Counted from the stretch's first letter, positions 1-9,666 are shown. The stretch is 17,920 bases of DNA from CALEMW01 sp035447065 (GCA_035447065.1 DAOTGJ010000057.1:1-17920), one strand, 5' to 3'. The notes: generated by a model from the letters alone, not told the origin. A program made the numbers and translations.

Positions 1-71
1 CCCGCGCCGCCCTGGCCGACGGGCGCGCCCGCGCCGTGCTGGAGGCCCTGCGCGCGAGGAGGGAGGCATGA
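1..71 (+). CDS. trpD: anthranilate phosphoribosyltransferase, C-terminal end only (partial)
   Basis: An open frame from position 3 to the TGA at 69-71 encodes 22 residues ending ALADGRARAVLEALRARREA; the rest of the gene lies upstream of the window. The pattern Ala-Leu-x-x-Gly-x-Ala-x-x-Val-Leu-x-x-Leu resembles the last helix of TrpD, which transfers phosphoribose from PRPP to anthranilate in the second step of tryptophan synthesis. The identity rests mainly on position: trpD normally lies directly before trpC, and its stop overlaps the trpC start as ATGA at 68-71. The fragment is too short for firm identification by itself. Confidence 0.6.
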   Translation, partial: RAALADGRARAVLEALRARREA

Positions 72-835
72 GCGGGCTGCTGGAACGCATCGCGGCGGAG
101 AAGCGCGCTTTGCTGAACGCCGGCGGACTGGACGCCGTGTCGGAGCGCCCCGCGGAGCTCTGCCCTGTGCGCGGCTTCACGGCCGCCGTGCGCGGCGGCG
201 GGATCATCGCCGAGATCAAGCGGCGGTCGCCCAGCGTGGAGGCCTTCCCCAACGCCGCGGATCCGCTGGCCCAGGCCCGCACCTACGCGGCCAACGGCGC
301 CACGGCCATCAGCGTGGTCACGGACACGCCGCGTTTCGGCATGACCCTGGACGACGCCACCGCCATCCGCGAAGCCGGCGGCCTGCCCGTGCTGGTTAAG
401 GACTTCGTGATCGATCCGCGCCAGGTGCGGGCCGCCTGGGCCGCCGGCGCCGATTGCGTGCTGCTCATCGCACGGCTGGTGGACGTACCCACGCTGAGGA
501 CGCTGCGCCTCGCGGCCGCGGAGCTGGGCGTGGCCGCCCTGATCGAGTGCCACGACGAGGCCGACCTGCGCGCCGCCCTGGCCGCCGGCGGCGACCTGCT
601 GGGCGTGAACAGCCGCGACCTGGACACCCTGGAGCTGGACCTGGACACCACGCGCCGCCTGCTGCGGGCCAAGCCCGCCGACGTGCTCATGGTGGCCGAG
701 AGCGGCCTGCGTACCCGCGCGGACCTGCTGGAGATGGCGGCGCTGGGCGCCGACGCCTTCCTCATCGGAGGCACCCTGCTGACGGCCCCGGACCCGGGCC
801 GCACCCTGCGACACCTGACGGGAGAGGACTCATGA
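68..835 (+). CDS. trpC: indole-3-glycerol-phosphate synthase (TrpC)
   Basis: This 255-residue cytoplasmic TIM-barrel enzyme closes the ring of CdRP to give indole-3-glycerol phosphate, releasing CO2 and water. The full set of family active-site residues is visible: Glu49 and Lys51 in IIAEIKRRSPS, Lys111 in LVKDF, Glu160 in ALIECHDE, Asn181 in GVNSRDL, and Glu211-Ser212 in VAESGL, followed by the phosphate-binding Gly-Gly near residue 234. Length is normal for a monofunctional TrpC, so it is not fused to TrpF as in E. coli. The ATG overlaps the upstream stop (ATGA) and has a strong AGGAGGGAGG ribosome-binding site inside the end of trpD. The next gene also overlaps by ATGA, so translational coupling is likely. 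Confidence 0.97.
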   Translation: MSGLLERIAAEKRALLNAGGLDAVSERPAELCPVRGFTAAVRGGGIIAEIKRRSPSVEAFPNAADPLAQARTYAANGATAISVVTDTPRFGMTLDDATAIREAGGLPVLVKDFVIDPRQVRAAWAAGADCVLLIARLVDVPTLRTLRLAAAELGVAALIECHDEADLRAALAAGGDLLGVNSRDLDTLELDLDTTRRLLRAKPADVLMVAESGLRTRADLLEMAALGADAFLIGGTLLTAPDPGRTLRHLTGEDS

Positions 836-1444
836 ACGACGTGAAGGTGAAGATCTGCGGCGTGACCCGTCCCGAGGACGCGGCCGCCTGCGCGGCGGCC
901 GGCGCGGACTACCTGGGCGTGATCTTCGCGGCCAGCGAGCGGCGCGTGACCCTGGAGCAGGCGGCGGCCGTACGCGCCGCCGCGCCCGGCGTGACCCTGG
1001 TGGGCGTCTTCGCCGGGCACACGGCGGTGGAGATCGCCGAGGCGGCGCGGGTGGCGTCGCTGGACCTGCTCCAGCTCCACGGCGGCGAGCCCCTCCCCCT
1101 GCGCCTGGCCGTGCGCGACCGCACCGGCCTGCCCGTGGCCCGGGTGGTGCACGCCGTGACCATCCTGGACGCCGACGTGCCCTTCAGCGGCGACACCCTC
1201 CTCTACGACCTGCCCAAGGGCCGTCCCCACGGCGAGGCGGAGCTGGCCGACCTCTGGGACGCCGCGCGGCAGGGCGTGGAGCGGGGACGCCGCGTGATCC
1301 TGGCCGGCGGCCTCAACCCTGAAAACGTGGCCGCCGCGGTGGCCGCGGTGGGGCCCTACGCCGTGGACGTGAGCCGCGGCGTGGAGTCGGCCCCGGGCGT
1401 GAAGGACCTGGATCTGGTGCGCCGCTTCCTGGAGGAGGCCCGCC

Positions 1445-1452
<8 letters not shown>
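832..1452 (+). CDS. trpF: phosphoribosylanthranilate isomerase (TrpF)
   Basis: This 206-residue TIM-barrel enzyme performs the Amadori rearrangement of phosphoribosylanthranilate to CdRP, the step before TrpC. The catalytic cysteine is Cys9 in VKICGVTRPEDA and the catalytic aspartate is Asp126 in LLYDLP. Other family signatures are QLHGGE (81-86), the phosphate-binding LAGGLNPENV, and DVSRGVES near the C terminus. The ATG at 832 overlaps the trpC stop and is preceded by GGGAGAGG; longer in-frame openings upstream lie inside trpC and are ignored. The stop is 8 bases inside trpB. Length is typical of stand-alone TrpF. Confidence 0.96.
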
Positions 1453-2613
<1,161 letters not shown>

Positions 2614-2617
<4 letters not shown>

Positions 2618-3426
2618 GGCTTCACGAGCGCACCACGGCCCTGCGCGCGGCCGGCCGCAAGGCGCTGGTCCCCTACCTGTCGGCGGGCTACCCTGACCGC
2701 GCCGCGTTCCGCCGCCTGCTGCGCGCCACGGCCGACGCCGGCTGCGACGTGGTGGAGGTGGGCGTGCCGTTCAGCGATCCGGTGGCCGACGGCCCCGTGA
2801 TCCAGGCCGCCGGCCACGCGGCCCTGGCGGGGGGCGCCACCCTGCGCACCGCCCTGGACGACGCCGGCGAGCACGCCGCGGCCACCGGCGCGTCGGTGGT
2901 GCTCATGACCTACCTCAACCCGGTGCTGCGCCTGGGACTGGACGTCTTCGTGGACGCGGCGGCCGACGCCGGGCTGGCCGGCGTGATCCTGCCCGATGTG
3001 CCGCGGGAGGAGTCGGCCCAGGCGCGCGCCGCCCTGCGCGGCCGCGGCCTGGACCTGGTGGATCTGGCCGCCCCCACCAGCGGCGACGACCGTCTGCGGG
3101 CCATCGCGGCCGACGCCCGCGGCTTCCTCTACCTGGTGTCGCTGACCGGCGTGACCGGCAGCGTGCTGGACACGTCCGGAGGCGTGCTGGACTTCGTGCG
3201 CGGTGTGCAGTCGCTCACGGACACCCCCTGCTACGTGGGCTTCGGCGTGGCCGAGCCCGCCCAGGCCGCGGCGCTGGGCCGGGTGGCCGACGGCGCCATC
3301 GTGGGCTCGGCGCTCCTGCGCCGCATCGGGCAGGCGGGCGGCGCGGACGCCGCCGTGGACGCCGCCCGCCGCTACCTCACCGAGATGAACGCCGCCCTGA
3401 ACGGCGGCCAGGAGGACGTGCGATGA
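2614..3426 (+). CDS. trpA: tryptophan synthase alpha chain (TrpA)
   Basis: This 270-residue TIM barrel cleaves indole-3-glycerol phosphate to indole and glyceraldehyde-3-phosphate and channels indole to TrpB. The catalytic acids are Glu48 in VVEVGVPFSDP and Asp59 in VADGP. The flexible loop 6 region SLTGVTGS and the phosphate-binding region GFGVAEP and ADGAIVGSALL are all present. The length equals the family norm. The ATG at 2614 overlaps the trpB stop, with GGAGGT as ribosome-binding site inside trpB. The stop overlaps the DAHP synthase start (ATGA, 3423-3426). Confidence 0.97.
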
Positions 3427-4463
3427 TCATCGTCATGCAGCCCGACGCCACCATGACCCAGATCAGCCAGGTGCTGCGCGCCGTGGAGGAGCTGGGCTTC
3501 CAGCCGCGGCCGTCCCACGGCAAGGGGGGCACCGTGATCGGCGTGATGGGCGCCGGGGAGAACGCGCGCCTCAAGGAGCTGGCCGGCATGCCCGGCGTGG
3601 CCGAGGTGACCTCGGTGCGCACGCCGTTCAAGCTGTCGGCCCGCGAGTACCGCAGCGAGCCCACGGTGGTGGAGCTGAGCCACGCGCGGCTGGGCGGCGA
3701 CGACTTCGTGGTCATGGCCGGCCCCTGCTCCGTGGAGAGCCACGACCAGCTCTTCGACGCCGCCCGCGCCGTGCGCGCCAGCGGCGCCGTGGTCCTGCGC
3801 GGCGGCGCCTTCAAGCCGCGCACGTCGCCCTACAGCTTCATGGGCCTGGGCGAGGAGGGCCTGCGCCTCATGCTGGCGGCCAAGCGGGAGCTGGGCCTGG
3901 ACGTCGTGACCGAGGCCATGAGCCCCGACCAGGTGGAGCTGGTGGCGCGCTACGCCGACATCATCCAGATCGGCGCGCGCAACATGCAGAACTACGCCCT
4001 GCTGGAGGCCGTGGGGAAGATCCGCAAGCCGGTCATGCTCAAGCGCGGCATGATGTCCACCCTCGAGGAGATGCTGCTGGCCGCGGAGTACATCCTGAGC
4101 AACGGCAACCACCAGGTGATCCTCTGCGAGCGCGGCATCCGCACCTTCGAGACGGCCACGCGCAACACCTGCGACATCTCCGCGGTGCCCTACCTCAAGG
4201 ACAAGACCCATCTGCCGGTGGTGGTGGATCCGAGCCACGCCGTGGGCGTGCGCGACTACATCCCCGCGGTGGCGCGCGCGGCGGTGGCCGCCGGCGCCGA
4301 CGGCATCATCGTGGAGGTGCACTGCAACCCGGCCCAGGCCCTGTCCGACGGACCGCAGGCCCTCACGCCGCCGCTGTTCGAAGACCTCATGACCAGCCTG
4401 CGCCCCCTGGCCGCCGCCATGGGCCGCACCATGCCCGCCATCAGCGGCGACCCGGTGGCCTGA
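3423..4463 (+). CDS. aroF: 3-deoxy-7-phosphoheptulonate synthase, type I-beta with N-terminal regulatory domain
   Basis: This 346-residue enzyme joins phosphoenolpyruvate and erythrose-4-phosphate to make DAHP, the entry to aromatic amino acid synthesis. Residues 1-70 form a ferredoxin-like domain (MIIVMQPDAT...) of the kind that mediates tyrosine feedback inhibition in Thermotoga maritima DAHP synthase. The barrel follows from about residue 80. Metal ligands are Cys102 (GPCSVES), His272 (DPSHAVG), Glu298 (IIVEVH) and Asp309 (LSDGPQA); Lys131 lies in GGAFKPRTSPY and KRG is at 207-209. The ATG overlaps the trpA stop and follows an AGGAGG site. Placement as last gene of the trp operon suggests co-expression with tryptophan demand, although allosteric control by tyrosine is possible. 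No chorismate mutase domain is attached. Confidence 0.95.
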   Translation: MIIVMQPDATMTQISQVLRAVEELGFQPRPSHGKGGTVIGVMGAGENARLKELAGMPGVAEVTSVRTPFKLSAREYRSEPTVVELSHARLGGDDFVVMAGPCSVESHDQLFDAARAVRASGAVVLRGGAFKPRTSPYSFMGLGEEGLRLMLAAKRELGLDVVTEAMSPDQVELVARYADIIQIGARNMQNYALLEAVGKIRKPVMLKRGMMSTLEEMLLAAEYILSNGNHQVILCERGIRTFETATRNTCDISAVPYLKDKTHLPVVVDPSHAVGVRDYIPAVARAAVAAGADGIIVEVHCNPAQALSDGPQALTPPLFEDLMTSLRPLAAAMGRTMPAISGDPVA

Positions 4464-4469
4464 ACGCGC

Positions 4470-4503
4470 GGGGGCGGGCGCGTCGCGCGACGCGCCCGCC
4501 CCC
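4470..4503. terminator. GC-rich perfect palindrome between convergent genes
   Basis: A 15-bp perfect stem with a GCGC loop, left arm 4470-4484 and right arm 4489-4503, starts 6 bases after the DAHP synthase stop. It is symmetric and lies between convergent genes (the next gene ends at 4523 on the other strand), so it could act on both transcripts. No U-tract follows on either side, so it is either a non-canonical terminator or an RNA 3'-end stabiliser. Confidence 0.6.
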
Positions 4504-4522
4504 ACGATCCGCCCTCGCCTTC

Positions 4523-7500
4523 CTAGCGGCTCTTGTCCGGGTAGTCCGGCACCGTCGGCAGCGTCCAGCGCGCGCCTTCCTTGGCCAACGTGTCCAGCAG
4601 GTAGCGCACCGCCGTGTCCAGCTGGGCGTCGCGCCCCGCCACCACGTCGGCCGGCATGTTCTGCACCACGATGTCCGGCACCACGCCGTGCCCCTCGATG
4701 ATCCAGGCGCCGTCCAGGCCCACCGGCCCGAACTGGGGCGGCGTGGTGCCGCCGCCGTCCACCATGTCCTGGTGCGGCTCGATGCCCACCGCGCCGCCCC
4801 AGGTGCGCATGCCGATCAGCGGCGCCAGCCCCTTGGCCTGGACGGCGTAGGCGAAGTACTCGCCGTTGGAGCCCGTGTCCTCGTTGATCAGCACCACGAT
4901 GGGCCCGTGGAACACGCGCTCGGGATTGCGCCCGGGCTTGCCCTCCCGCGGCTGGTTCAGCGACCAGAGCTTCCGCTCCAGCCGGTCGATGATCATGTCG
5001 CCCACGAAGCCGCCGCCGTTGTAGCGCTCGTCCACGATCAGGGCCTGGCGGTCCGTCTGCGGATAGAAGTCGCGCCCGAACTCCACGAGCCCGTCCTCCA
5101 TCATGTTGGGCAGGTGCAGGTAGGCGATGCGGCCGTCCGAGGCGGCGTCCACCGCGGCGCGGTTGGCGGCCTTCCAGGCGTGGTAGCGCAGGGCGGCCTC
5201 GGACCGCAGCGTCCGCACGCGGCAGGTCTTGGCGCCCTTCGCGCCGGGCATGGCGTTGAGGCTCAGGGTGACCCACTCGCCCGCCTTGTCCTGGAGCAGG
5301 CGGTAGGGGTTGTCGGCCGTGGTGACCTCCACGCCGTCGATGGCCACCAGCAGGTCGCCCTCGGCGGCGCCGCAGCCGGGCGCGGCCAGGGGCGAGCGCA
5401 GGTCCGGATCCCAGCTCTCGCCGCGCAGGATGCGGTCGATGCGGTAATACTTCTGCTTGCCGCCCGCGGACAGGTCCACGCCCAGCAGACCCACCGGCAC
5501 GCGCGGCGCGCCGTCGGAGAAATCGCCGCCGAAGATGTAGGTGTGGCCGATGTTGAGCTCGGAGATCATCTCGCCGATGAGGTAGTTCAGGTCGCCGCGG
5601 GTGCCGCAGTCGGCCACCAGGGGACGGTACTGCGCGCGCACCGCGTTCCAGTCCACGCCGTGCATGCCGGGGTCGTAGAACCAGTCGCGCTGGATGCGCC
5701 AGGCCTCGTCGAAGATCTGCAGGTACTCGGCGCGCCGATCCACCTGCAGGCGCACGCCGTCCAGGGCCACGGCGCCGTCGCCGGGCTTGGACTCGGCGTC
5801 CACGGCCACCACGCCCAGCTTGGAGCCGGCGCGGTAGACCAGCTTGCCGCCGTCCGGAGCCAGGTGGTAGTTCGTCACGCCGGCGATCACCGGCTTCACC
5901 TCGGCGTCGTCCAGGCCGTAGCGGCGCAGGTCCAGGGCGCCGCCGGTGCGGTCGTTCACGGTCTGGTACTTGAGGAACTCCGGGGCGGTGCGGGCCAGGT
6001 AGAGGAAGCCGCCGTCCACCGCCTCCAGGCGGTCGTAGTCGCCGGCGGGCACGCCCTCGCAGGCCAGGATGCGGTCGGCGAGGCCTGCGGCGTCCACGGT
6101 CACGCGCACGGGGGCGTCCTTCGCCTCGCCGTCCTTCTTCTTCCCGTCACCGGCACCATCGTCCGCGGCGAGCATGCCGTCGGGCGCGGCGAAGGGCGAG
6201 ACCGCGTCGGCGCGCAGCAGCGCCACGTAGGGGCGCGTCATGTCCAGGAACACGTGGTTCTGGTCCTGCTTGCCCATGCGCGGCGTGAAGGTGCGGTTGC
6301 TGAGGAAGTAGAGGTAGTTGCCGTCGGGCGAGAAGGACGGGCTCCAGCTCGTGAACCAGTCGTCGGTCACGTCCACGGTGGCGCCGGTGTCCAGGGCGTA
6401 GAGGTGGACGGTCTCGTTCATGTCGGCGTTCTGGCGCGCGTACGCCACCCAGCGCGAGTCCGGCGACCAGCTGTAGTCCAGGATGCCCCAGCGCTCCCAG
6501 GCGTCGTCGTACTCGCCCTGGGCGATGGTGCGCGTCTTGCCGCTGCGGACGTCCACCAGGTTCAGGCGCAGGAACTTGTCGCCGTAGAGGACGTGCGCGG
6601 AGTCCGGCGACCAGACCGGGGGCAGCTTGAAGCCGGCGCCGGCGTCGGTCAGGCGGCGCAGGTTCCCGCCGCGCTGGTCGCAGAGCCAGAGCTCCTCCTC
6701 CCCCGTGCGATCGCTGATGAACACGATGTGCTTCCCGTCCGGCGACCACGCCGCGTCCTTCTCGCGGGAGCCGGAAGCCTGCGTCAGGTCCAGGGCGTCG
6801 CCCTCGTCCACGGGCAGGTTGAGGATCTCGCCGCGGGCCTCCACGAGCACGCGCCCTGCGCCGGGCGCCAGGCGGAAGGAGCCGGCCGCGGGCGCGGCCG
6901 TCAGGAACTCCGTGCGGAAGCGAGGATGATCGCTGCGCACGCGCACCGGCACGGCGCGCTCGGCGCCCGTGGCCAGATCCAGCACGTGCAGGCGGCCGCC
7001 CTGCTGGAAGACCACGCGGCCGCGGTCGCCCAGCGAGGGGTTCTTCACGTCGTAGTCCGTGAAGAAGGTGAGGCGGCGCACGTCAGCGCCGTCGGGGGCC
7101 ATGCTGTAGAGGTTGAGGCGGCCGTCCTCGCGGTCGCTGGTGAACACGATGCGCTCGCCCCACCACATGGGGAAGTTGTCGGTGCCCGGCCAGTCCGTGG
7201 CCTGCACGATGGCGCCGCTGCGGAGATCGGCCACCCAGACGTCCTGGGCCATGCCGCCCCGGTAGCGCTTCCAGGTGCGGTTCTCGCGCGAGATGCGGTT
7301 GTAGGCCAGACGCTCGCCGGAGGCGTCCAGCGCGGCCAGGCCGCCCCGGTCGATGGGCAGGCGCTCGGGCAGGCCGCCGTCCACGCTCACCAGGTACGTC
7401 TCGAACTCGCGGTTGGGCCAGGCGCGGTTGCTGCGGAAGAGCACGCGCCGGCCGTCGGGGTGCCAGCCCAGCACCTGGTCCATCGCCGGATGGTAGGTCA

Positions 7501-7807
7501 GACGGCGGGGTTCGCCGCCGCGGGCGTCCATGACGTACACGTCGCTGCCGCCGTCGTACTCCGCGGTGAAGGCCAGCAGCGAGCCGTCGGGACTGAACTT
7601 GGCCGACGTCTCCGCGCCCTCGTCGCCGGTCAGGCGCACGGCGTCGCCGCCGGCGGCGTCCACGCGCCAGAGATCGTCCTCGTAGGTGAAGACGATGACG
7701 TCCCCGTGCAGGTCCGGGGAGCGGAACAGGTGCTCGGCCGCCTGGGCGGCGGGAGCGGCGACGAGCAGCGCCAGCAGCAGCGCCGGGAACGTCCACGTGC
7801 GTGTCAC
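4523..7807 (-). CDS. exported tricorn-like protease (S41 family, beta-propeller plus PDZ)
   Basis: This is a large serine protease of the tricorn family, about 1094 residues, predicted to be exported. From the chosen GTG start (7805-7807, preceded by GAGG) the first 23 residues form a signal peptide (WTFPALLLALLVAAPAAQA). An in-frame TTG at 7825 would add six residues but has no ribosome-binding site. Residues about 30-545 carry WD40/PD40-like repeats (FSPDG, WSPDG, GWHPDG), expected to form two propellers that gate the substrate. A charged linker (DDGAGDGKKKDGEAKD) sits near 550-565. The C-terminal half has an LNIGHTY motif (His755), a PDZ domain around 765-850, and the S41 core: DERYNGGG (about 927-934), the nucleophile Ser980 in DTGSNGEY, and Glu1038 in IEGHGVVPD. 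Archaeal tricorn has Ser before the catalytic His; here it is Gly. Role: probably degradation of peptides in the periplasm or envelope (inference). Confidence 0.9.
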   Translation of the reverse strand: MTRTWTFPALLLALLVAAPAAQAAEHLFRSPDLHGDVIVFTYEDDLWRVDAAGGDAVRLTGDEGAETSAKFSPDGSLLAFTAEYDGGSDVYVMDARGGEPRRLTYHPAMDQVLGWHPDGRRVLFRSNRAWPNREFETYLVSVDGGLPERLPIDRGGLAALDASGERLAYNRISRENRTWKRYRGGMAQDVWVADLRSGAIVQATDWPGTDNFPMWWGERIVFTSDREDGRLNLYSMAPDGADVRRLTFFTDYDVKNPSLGDRGRVVFQQGGRLHVLDLATGAERAVPVRVRSDHPRFRTEFLTAAPAAGSFRLAPGAGRVLVEARGEILNLPVDEGDALDLTQASGSREKDAAWSPDGKHIVFISDRTGEEELWLCDQRGGNLRRLTDAGAGFKLPPVWSPDSAHVLYGDKFLRLNLVDVRSGKTRTIAQGEYDDAWERWGILDYSWSPDSRWVAYARQNADMNETVHLYALDTGATVDVTDDWFTSWSPSFSPDGNYLYFLSNRTFTPRMGKQDQNHVFLDMTRPYVALLRADAVSPFAAPDGMLAADDGAGDGKKKDGEAKDAPVRVTVDAAGLADRILACEGVPAGDYDRLEAVDGGFLYLARTAPEFLKYQTVNDRTGGALDLRRYGLDDAEVKPVIAGVTNYHLAPDGGKLVYRAGSKLGVVAVDAESKPGDGAVALDGVRLQVDRRAEYLQIFDEAWRIQRDWFYDPGMHGVDWNAVRAQYRPLVADCGTRGDLNYLIGEMISELNIGHTYIFGGDFSDGAPRVPVGLLGVDLSAGGKQKYYRIDRILRGESWDPDLRSPLAAPGCGAAEGDLLVAIDGVEVTTADNPYRLLQDKAGEWVTLSLNAMPGAKGAKTCRVRTLRSEAALRYHAWKAANRAAVDAASDGRIAYLHLPNMMEDGLVEFGRDFYPQTDRQALIVDERYNGGGFVGDMIIDRLERKLWSLNQPREGKPGRNPERVFHGPIVVLINEDTGSNGEYFAYAVQAKGLAPLIGMRTWGGAVGIEPHQDMVDGGGTTPPQFGPVGLDGAWIIEGHGVVPDIVVQNMPADVVAGRDAQLDTAVRYLLDTLAKEGARWTLPTVPDYPDKSR

Positions 7808-7900
7808 GGTGGGCCTCGCTTTCAACGGAAGGATGGGATCGACGCGCCGGATACCGTAGCAGACCGCGCCGCGGAGGACTACGGCGCGGAGCCGCCGCGG

Positions 7901-7934
7901 TTGCGCTGGCAGACGCGCCCGAACGTGCTAGACT
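7901..7934 (+). promoter_or_regulatory. candidate promoter for the aldo/keto reductase
   Basis: CTGGCA (7906-7911), a 17-base spacer and TAGACT (7929-7934) with an extended TG at 7926-7927 match the sigma-70 pattern at 4 of 6 bases in each hexamer. The element lies about 50 bases before the ATG in the divergent gap between the protease and reductase genes. Prediction by eye only. Confidence 0.35.
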
Positions 7935-7982
7935 GTCGGGCGATCCGCCGATCCCCTTCTCGAACCCACGGGAGACCCGCCC

Positions 7983-8981
7983 ATGGAATACCGTCGTCTC
8001 GGCCGCTCCGGCCTCAAGGTCTCGGCCCTCTCCTTCGGCGCCTGGGTCACGTTCGACGACCAGCTGGACGTGGACGCCGCCCTGGCCTGCATGGCCGCCG
8101 CCTACGAGCGCGGCTGCAACTTCTTCGACAACGCCGAGGTCTACGCCAACGGCAAGGCCGAGGAGATCATGGGCGCCGCCATCGCCAAGGCCGGCTGGAA
8201 GCGCAGCGACCTGGTCCTGAGCACCAAGATCTTCTGGGGCGGCAAGGGCCCCAACGACCGCGGCCTCTCCCGCAAGCACATCCTGGAAGGCGCCGACGCC
8301 GCCCTGGCGCGCCTGCGCACGGACTACGTGGACCTGATCTTCTGCCACCGCCCGGACATCGAGACCCCCATCGAGGAGACGGTGTGGGCCATGCACCACG
8401 TGGTGAGCCAGGGCAAGGCCCACTACTGGGGCACCAGCGAGTGGAGCGCGGCCCAGATCCGCCAGGCCCACGACATCGCCCGCCGCGAGCACCTGATCCC
8501 CCCCACCATGGAGCAGCCCCAGTACAACATGCTGGTGCGCGACCGCGTGGAGCGGGAGTACGCGTCCCTGTACGAGGACATCGGCCTGGGCACCACCATC
8601 TGGTCGCCCCTGGCCAGCGGCATCCTCACCGGCAAGTACAACCAGGGCATCCCCGAGGGCTCGCGCCTGTCCCTGGACAACTACCAGTGGCTGCGGCCCC
8701 AGCTCGAGAGCGAGGAGGGCGCGCGCAAGGTGCAGAAGGTGCGCATGCTCCAACCCGTGGCCGACGACCTGGGCTGCACCCTGGCCCAGCTCGCCATCGC
8801 CTGGTGCCTGACCAACGACGACGTGAGCACGGTGATCACCGGCGCCTCGCGGCCGGAGCAGGTGGAGGAGAACTTCGAGGCCCTGGACGTGGCGGCCAAG
8901 CTGACGCCCGAGGTGCTGGAGGAGATCGAAGGCATCCTGGACAACCGGCCGGAGCCGGAGGCGAGCTGGCGGGGACGCTGA
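7983..8981 (+). CDS. aldo/keto reductase, Kv-beta (AKR6)-like
   Basis: This 332-residue cytoplasmic TIM-barrel enzyme reduces carbonyl compounds with NADPH. The catalytic tetrad is visible: Asp49 and Tyr54 in FFDNAEVYANG, Lys82 in LSTKIFWGG, and His122 in IFCHRPD. The N terminus (MEYRRLGRSGLKVSALSFG) and the phrase EQPQYNML are typical of the group that contains potassium-channel beta subunits and bacterial YghZ-like reductases. The C-terminal ITGASRPEQVEEN segment is the NADP-phosphate binding region. The start ATG has GGGAGA upstream. It is divergent from the tricorn gene and stands alone, ending in a hairpin; the physiological substrate cannot be read from sequence. Confidence 0.93.
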   Translation: MEYRRLGRSGLKVSALSFGAWVTFDDQLDVDAALACMAAAYERGCNFFDNAEVYANGKAEEIMGAAIAKAGWKRSDLVLSTKIFWGGKGPNDRGLSRKHILEGADAALARLRTDYVDLIFCHRPDIETPIEETVWAMHHVVSQGKAHYWGTSEWSAAQIRQAHDIARREHLIPPTMEQPQYNMLVRDRVEREYASLYEDIGLGTTIWSPLASGILTGKYNQGIPEGSRLSLDNYQWLRPQLESEEGARKVQKVRMLQPVADDLGCTLAQLAIAWCLTNDDVSTVITGASRPEQVEENFEALDVAAKLTPEVLEEIEGILDNRPEPEASWRGR

Positions 8982-8990
8982 GCGCACGAC

Positions 8991-9035
8991 GGGCCCGTCC
9001 TCCAGGGCGGGGGCGGGCCCAACTGAATACTTTTT
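8991..9035 (+). terminator. probable Rho-independent terminator after the aldo/keto reductase
   Basis: A hairpin at 8991-9020 has outer arms GGGCCCG and CGGGCCC and extends to about 12 bp with two G-U pairs. It starts 9 bases after the reductase stop. A run of five T (9031-9035) follows after a 10-base gap, so the U-tract is not ideally placed. Confidence 0.6.
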
Positions 9036-9059
9036 GAAGATAATTTTCTATACAGATCA

Positions 9060-9087
9060 TTGACGAACTGCGTTTCCTACTTATCCT
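9060..9087 (+). promoter_or_regulatory. candidate sigma-70 promoter of the beta-barrel gene
   Basis: TTGACG (9060-9065), 16 bases, then TATCCT (9082-9087) match the consensus at 5 and 4 of 6 positions. An unusually AT-rich stretch (about 9021-9059) lies just upstream and could act as an UP element. The predicted transcript would have a leader of roughly 55 bases with a strong GGAGGAG site. Confidence 0.55.
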
Positions 9088-9147
9088 CTCCCCCGACGCT
9101 AGGACAGCGCCGCCAAGGCGCCCCTCAACCATCGGAGGAGAGTACCC

Positions 9148-9666
9148 ATGACCACCAAGCTGATGCTCGGCACCCTGATCCTGATGCTGGCCGTCCCCGC
9201 CGCCGCCGTGGAGAAGGCCGGCACCTTCGCCCTGGGCTTCTCGGACAGCGATGCGCCTGTGGCCGTGCGCTACTTCAGCAGCGAGACCCTGGGCTTCGAC
9301 CTGGGCCTGGGCCTGGAGTCCGCCGACCTGGGCGACGAGTCCGCCAGCAGCCTGTTCTTCGAGGGCGGCGTGACCTACGTGGTGAAGGACTACGAGGACG
9401 CCTTCTTCTTCGTGCGCCCCGCCATCGCCTACAAGAGCCTGGACGACCGCGTCTACGGCAGCGGCACCCTGGACGACACTTGGACCGTGCTCGAGCTGCA
9501 GCTCAACCTGGGCGGCGAGGTGCGCCTGGCCGACCGCTTCGGCCTGACCTTCCAGCACGGCCTGGCCCTGACCAGCACCGACGCGCCGGGCGACGGCGAC
9601 AAGCTGACGGACTTCGGCACCCGCGGCGAGAACGTCACCATGGCGGGCGTCTGGTTCACCTTCTAG
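9148..9666 (+). CDS. small predicted outer-membrane beta-barrel protein
   Basis: This 172-residue protein has a signal peptide (MTTKLMLGTLILMLAVPAAA) with predicted cleavage near Ala19-Ala20. The mature part alternates short beta-strand-like stretches rich in Gly and aromatic residues (AVRYFSS, GFDLGLGLES, LFFEGGVTYVV, AFFFVRPAIAY, LELQLNLGGEVRLA) and ends in GVWFTF, with the terminal aromatic residue that the BAM complex recognises. This fits an 8-stranded OmpA/OmpW-like barrel. No specific family is recognised and the function is unknown. The ATG has a strong GGAGGAG site. The gene is monocistronic, between a terminator and tandem 3' hairpins. A strong promoter and ribosome-binding site suggest high expression. 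Confidence 0.75.
   Translation: MTTKLMLGTLILMLAVPAAAVEKAGTFALGFSDSDAPVAVRYFSSETLGFDLGLGLESADLGDESASSLFFEGGVTYVVKDYEDAFFFVRPAIAYKSLDDRVYGSGTLDDTWTVLELQLNLGGEVRLADRFGLTFQHGLALTSTDAPGDGDKLTDFGTRGENVTMAGVWFTF

Noticed and set aside
3121..3180. TrpA loop 6 reads SLTGVTG rather than the SRAGVTG of E. coli
   Set aside because: This loop varies among bacterial TrpA proteins, and the catalytic Glu48 and Asp59 are intact, so it is not a sign of loss of function.
4688..9037. A 1449-codon open frame on the + strand
   Set aside because: It runs antisense to the tricorn gene and then out of frame through the aldo/keto reductase. Its product is low-complexity (Ala, Val, His, Gly, Arg), an effect of high GC content.
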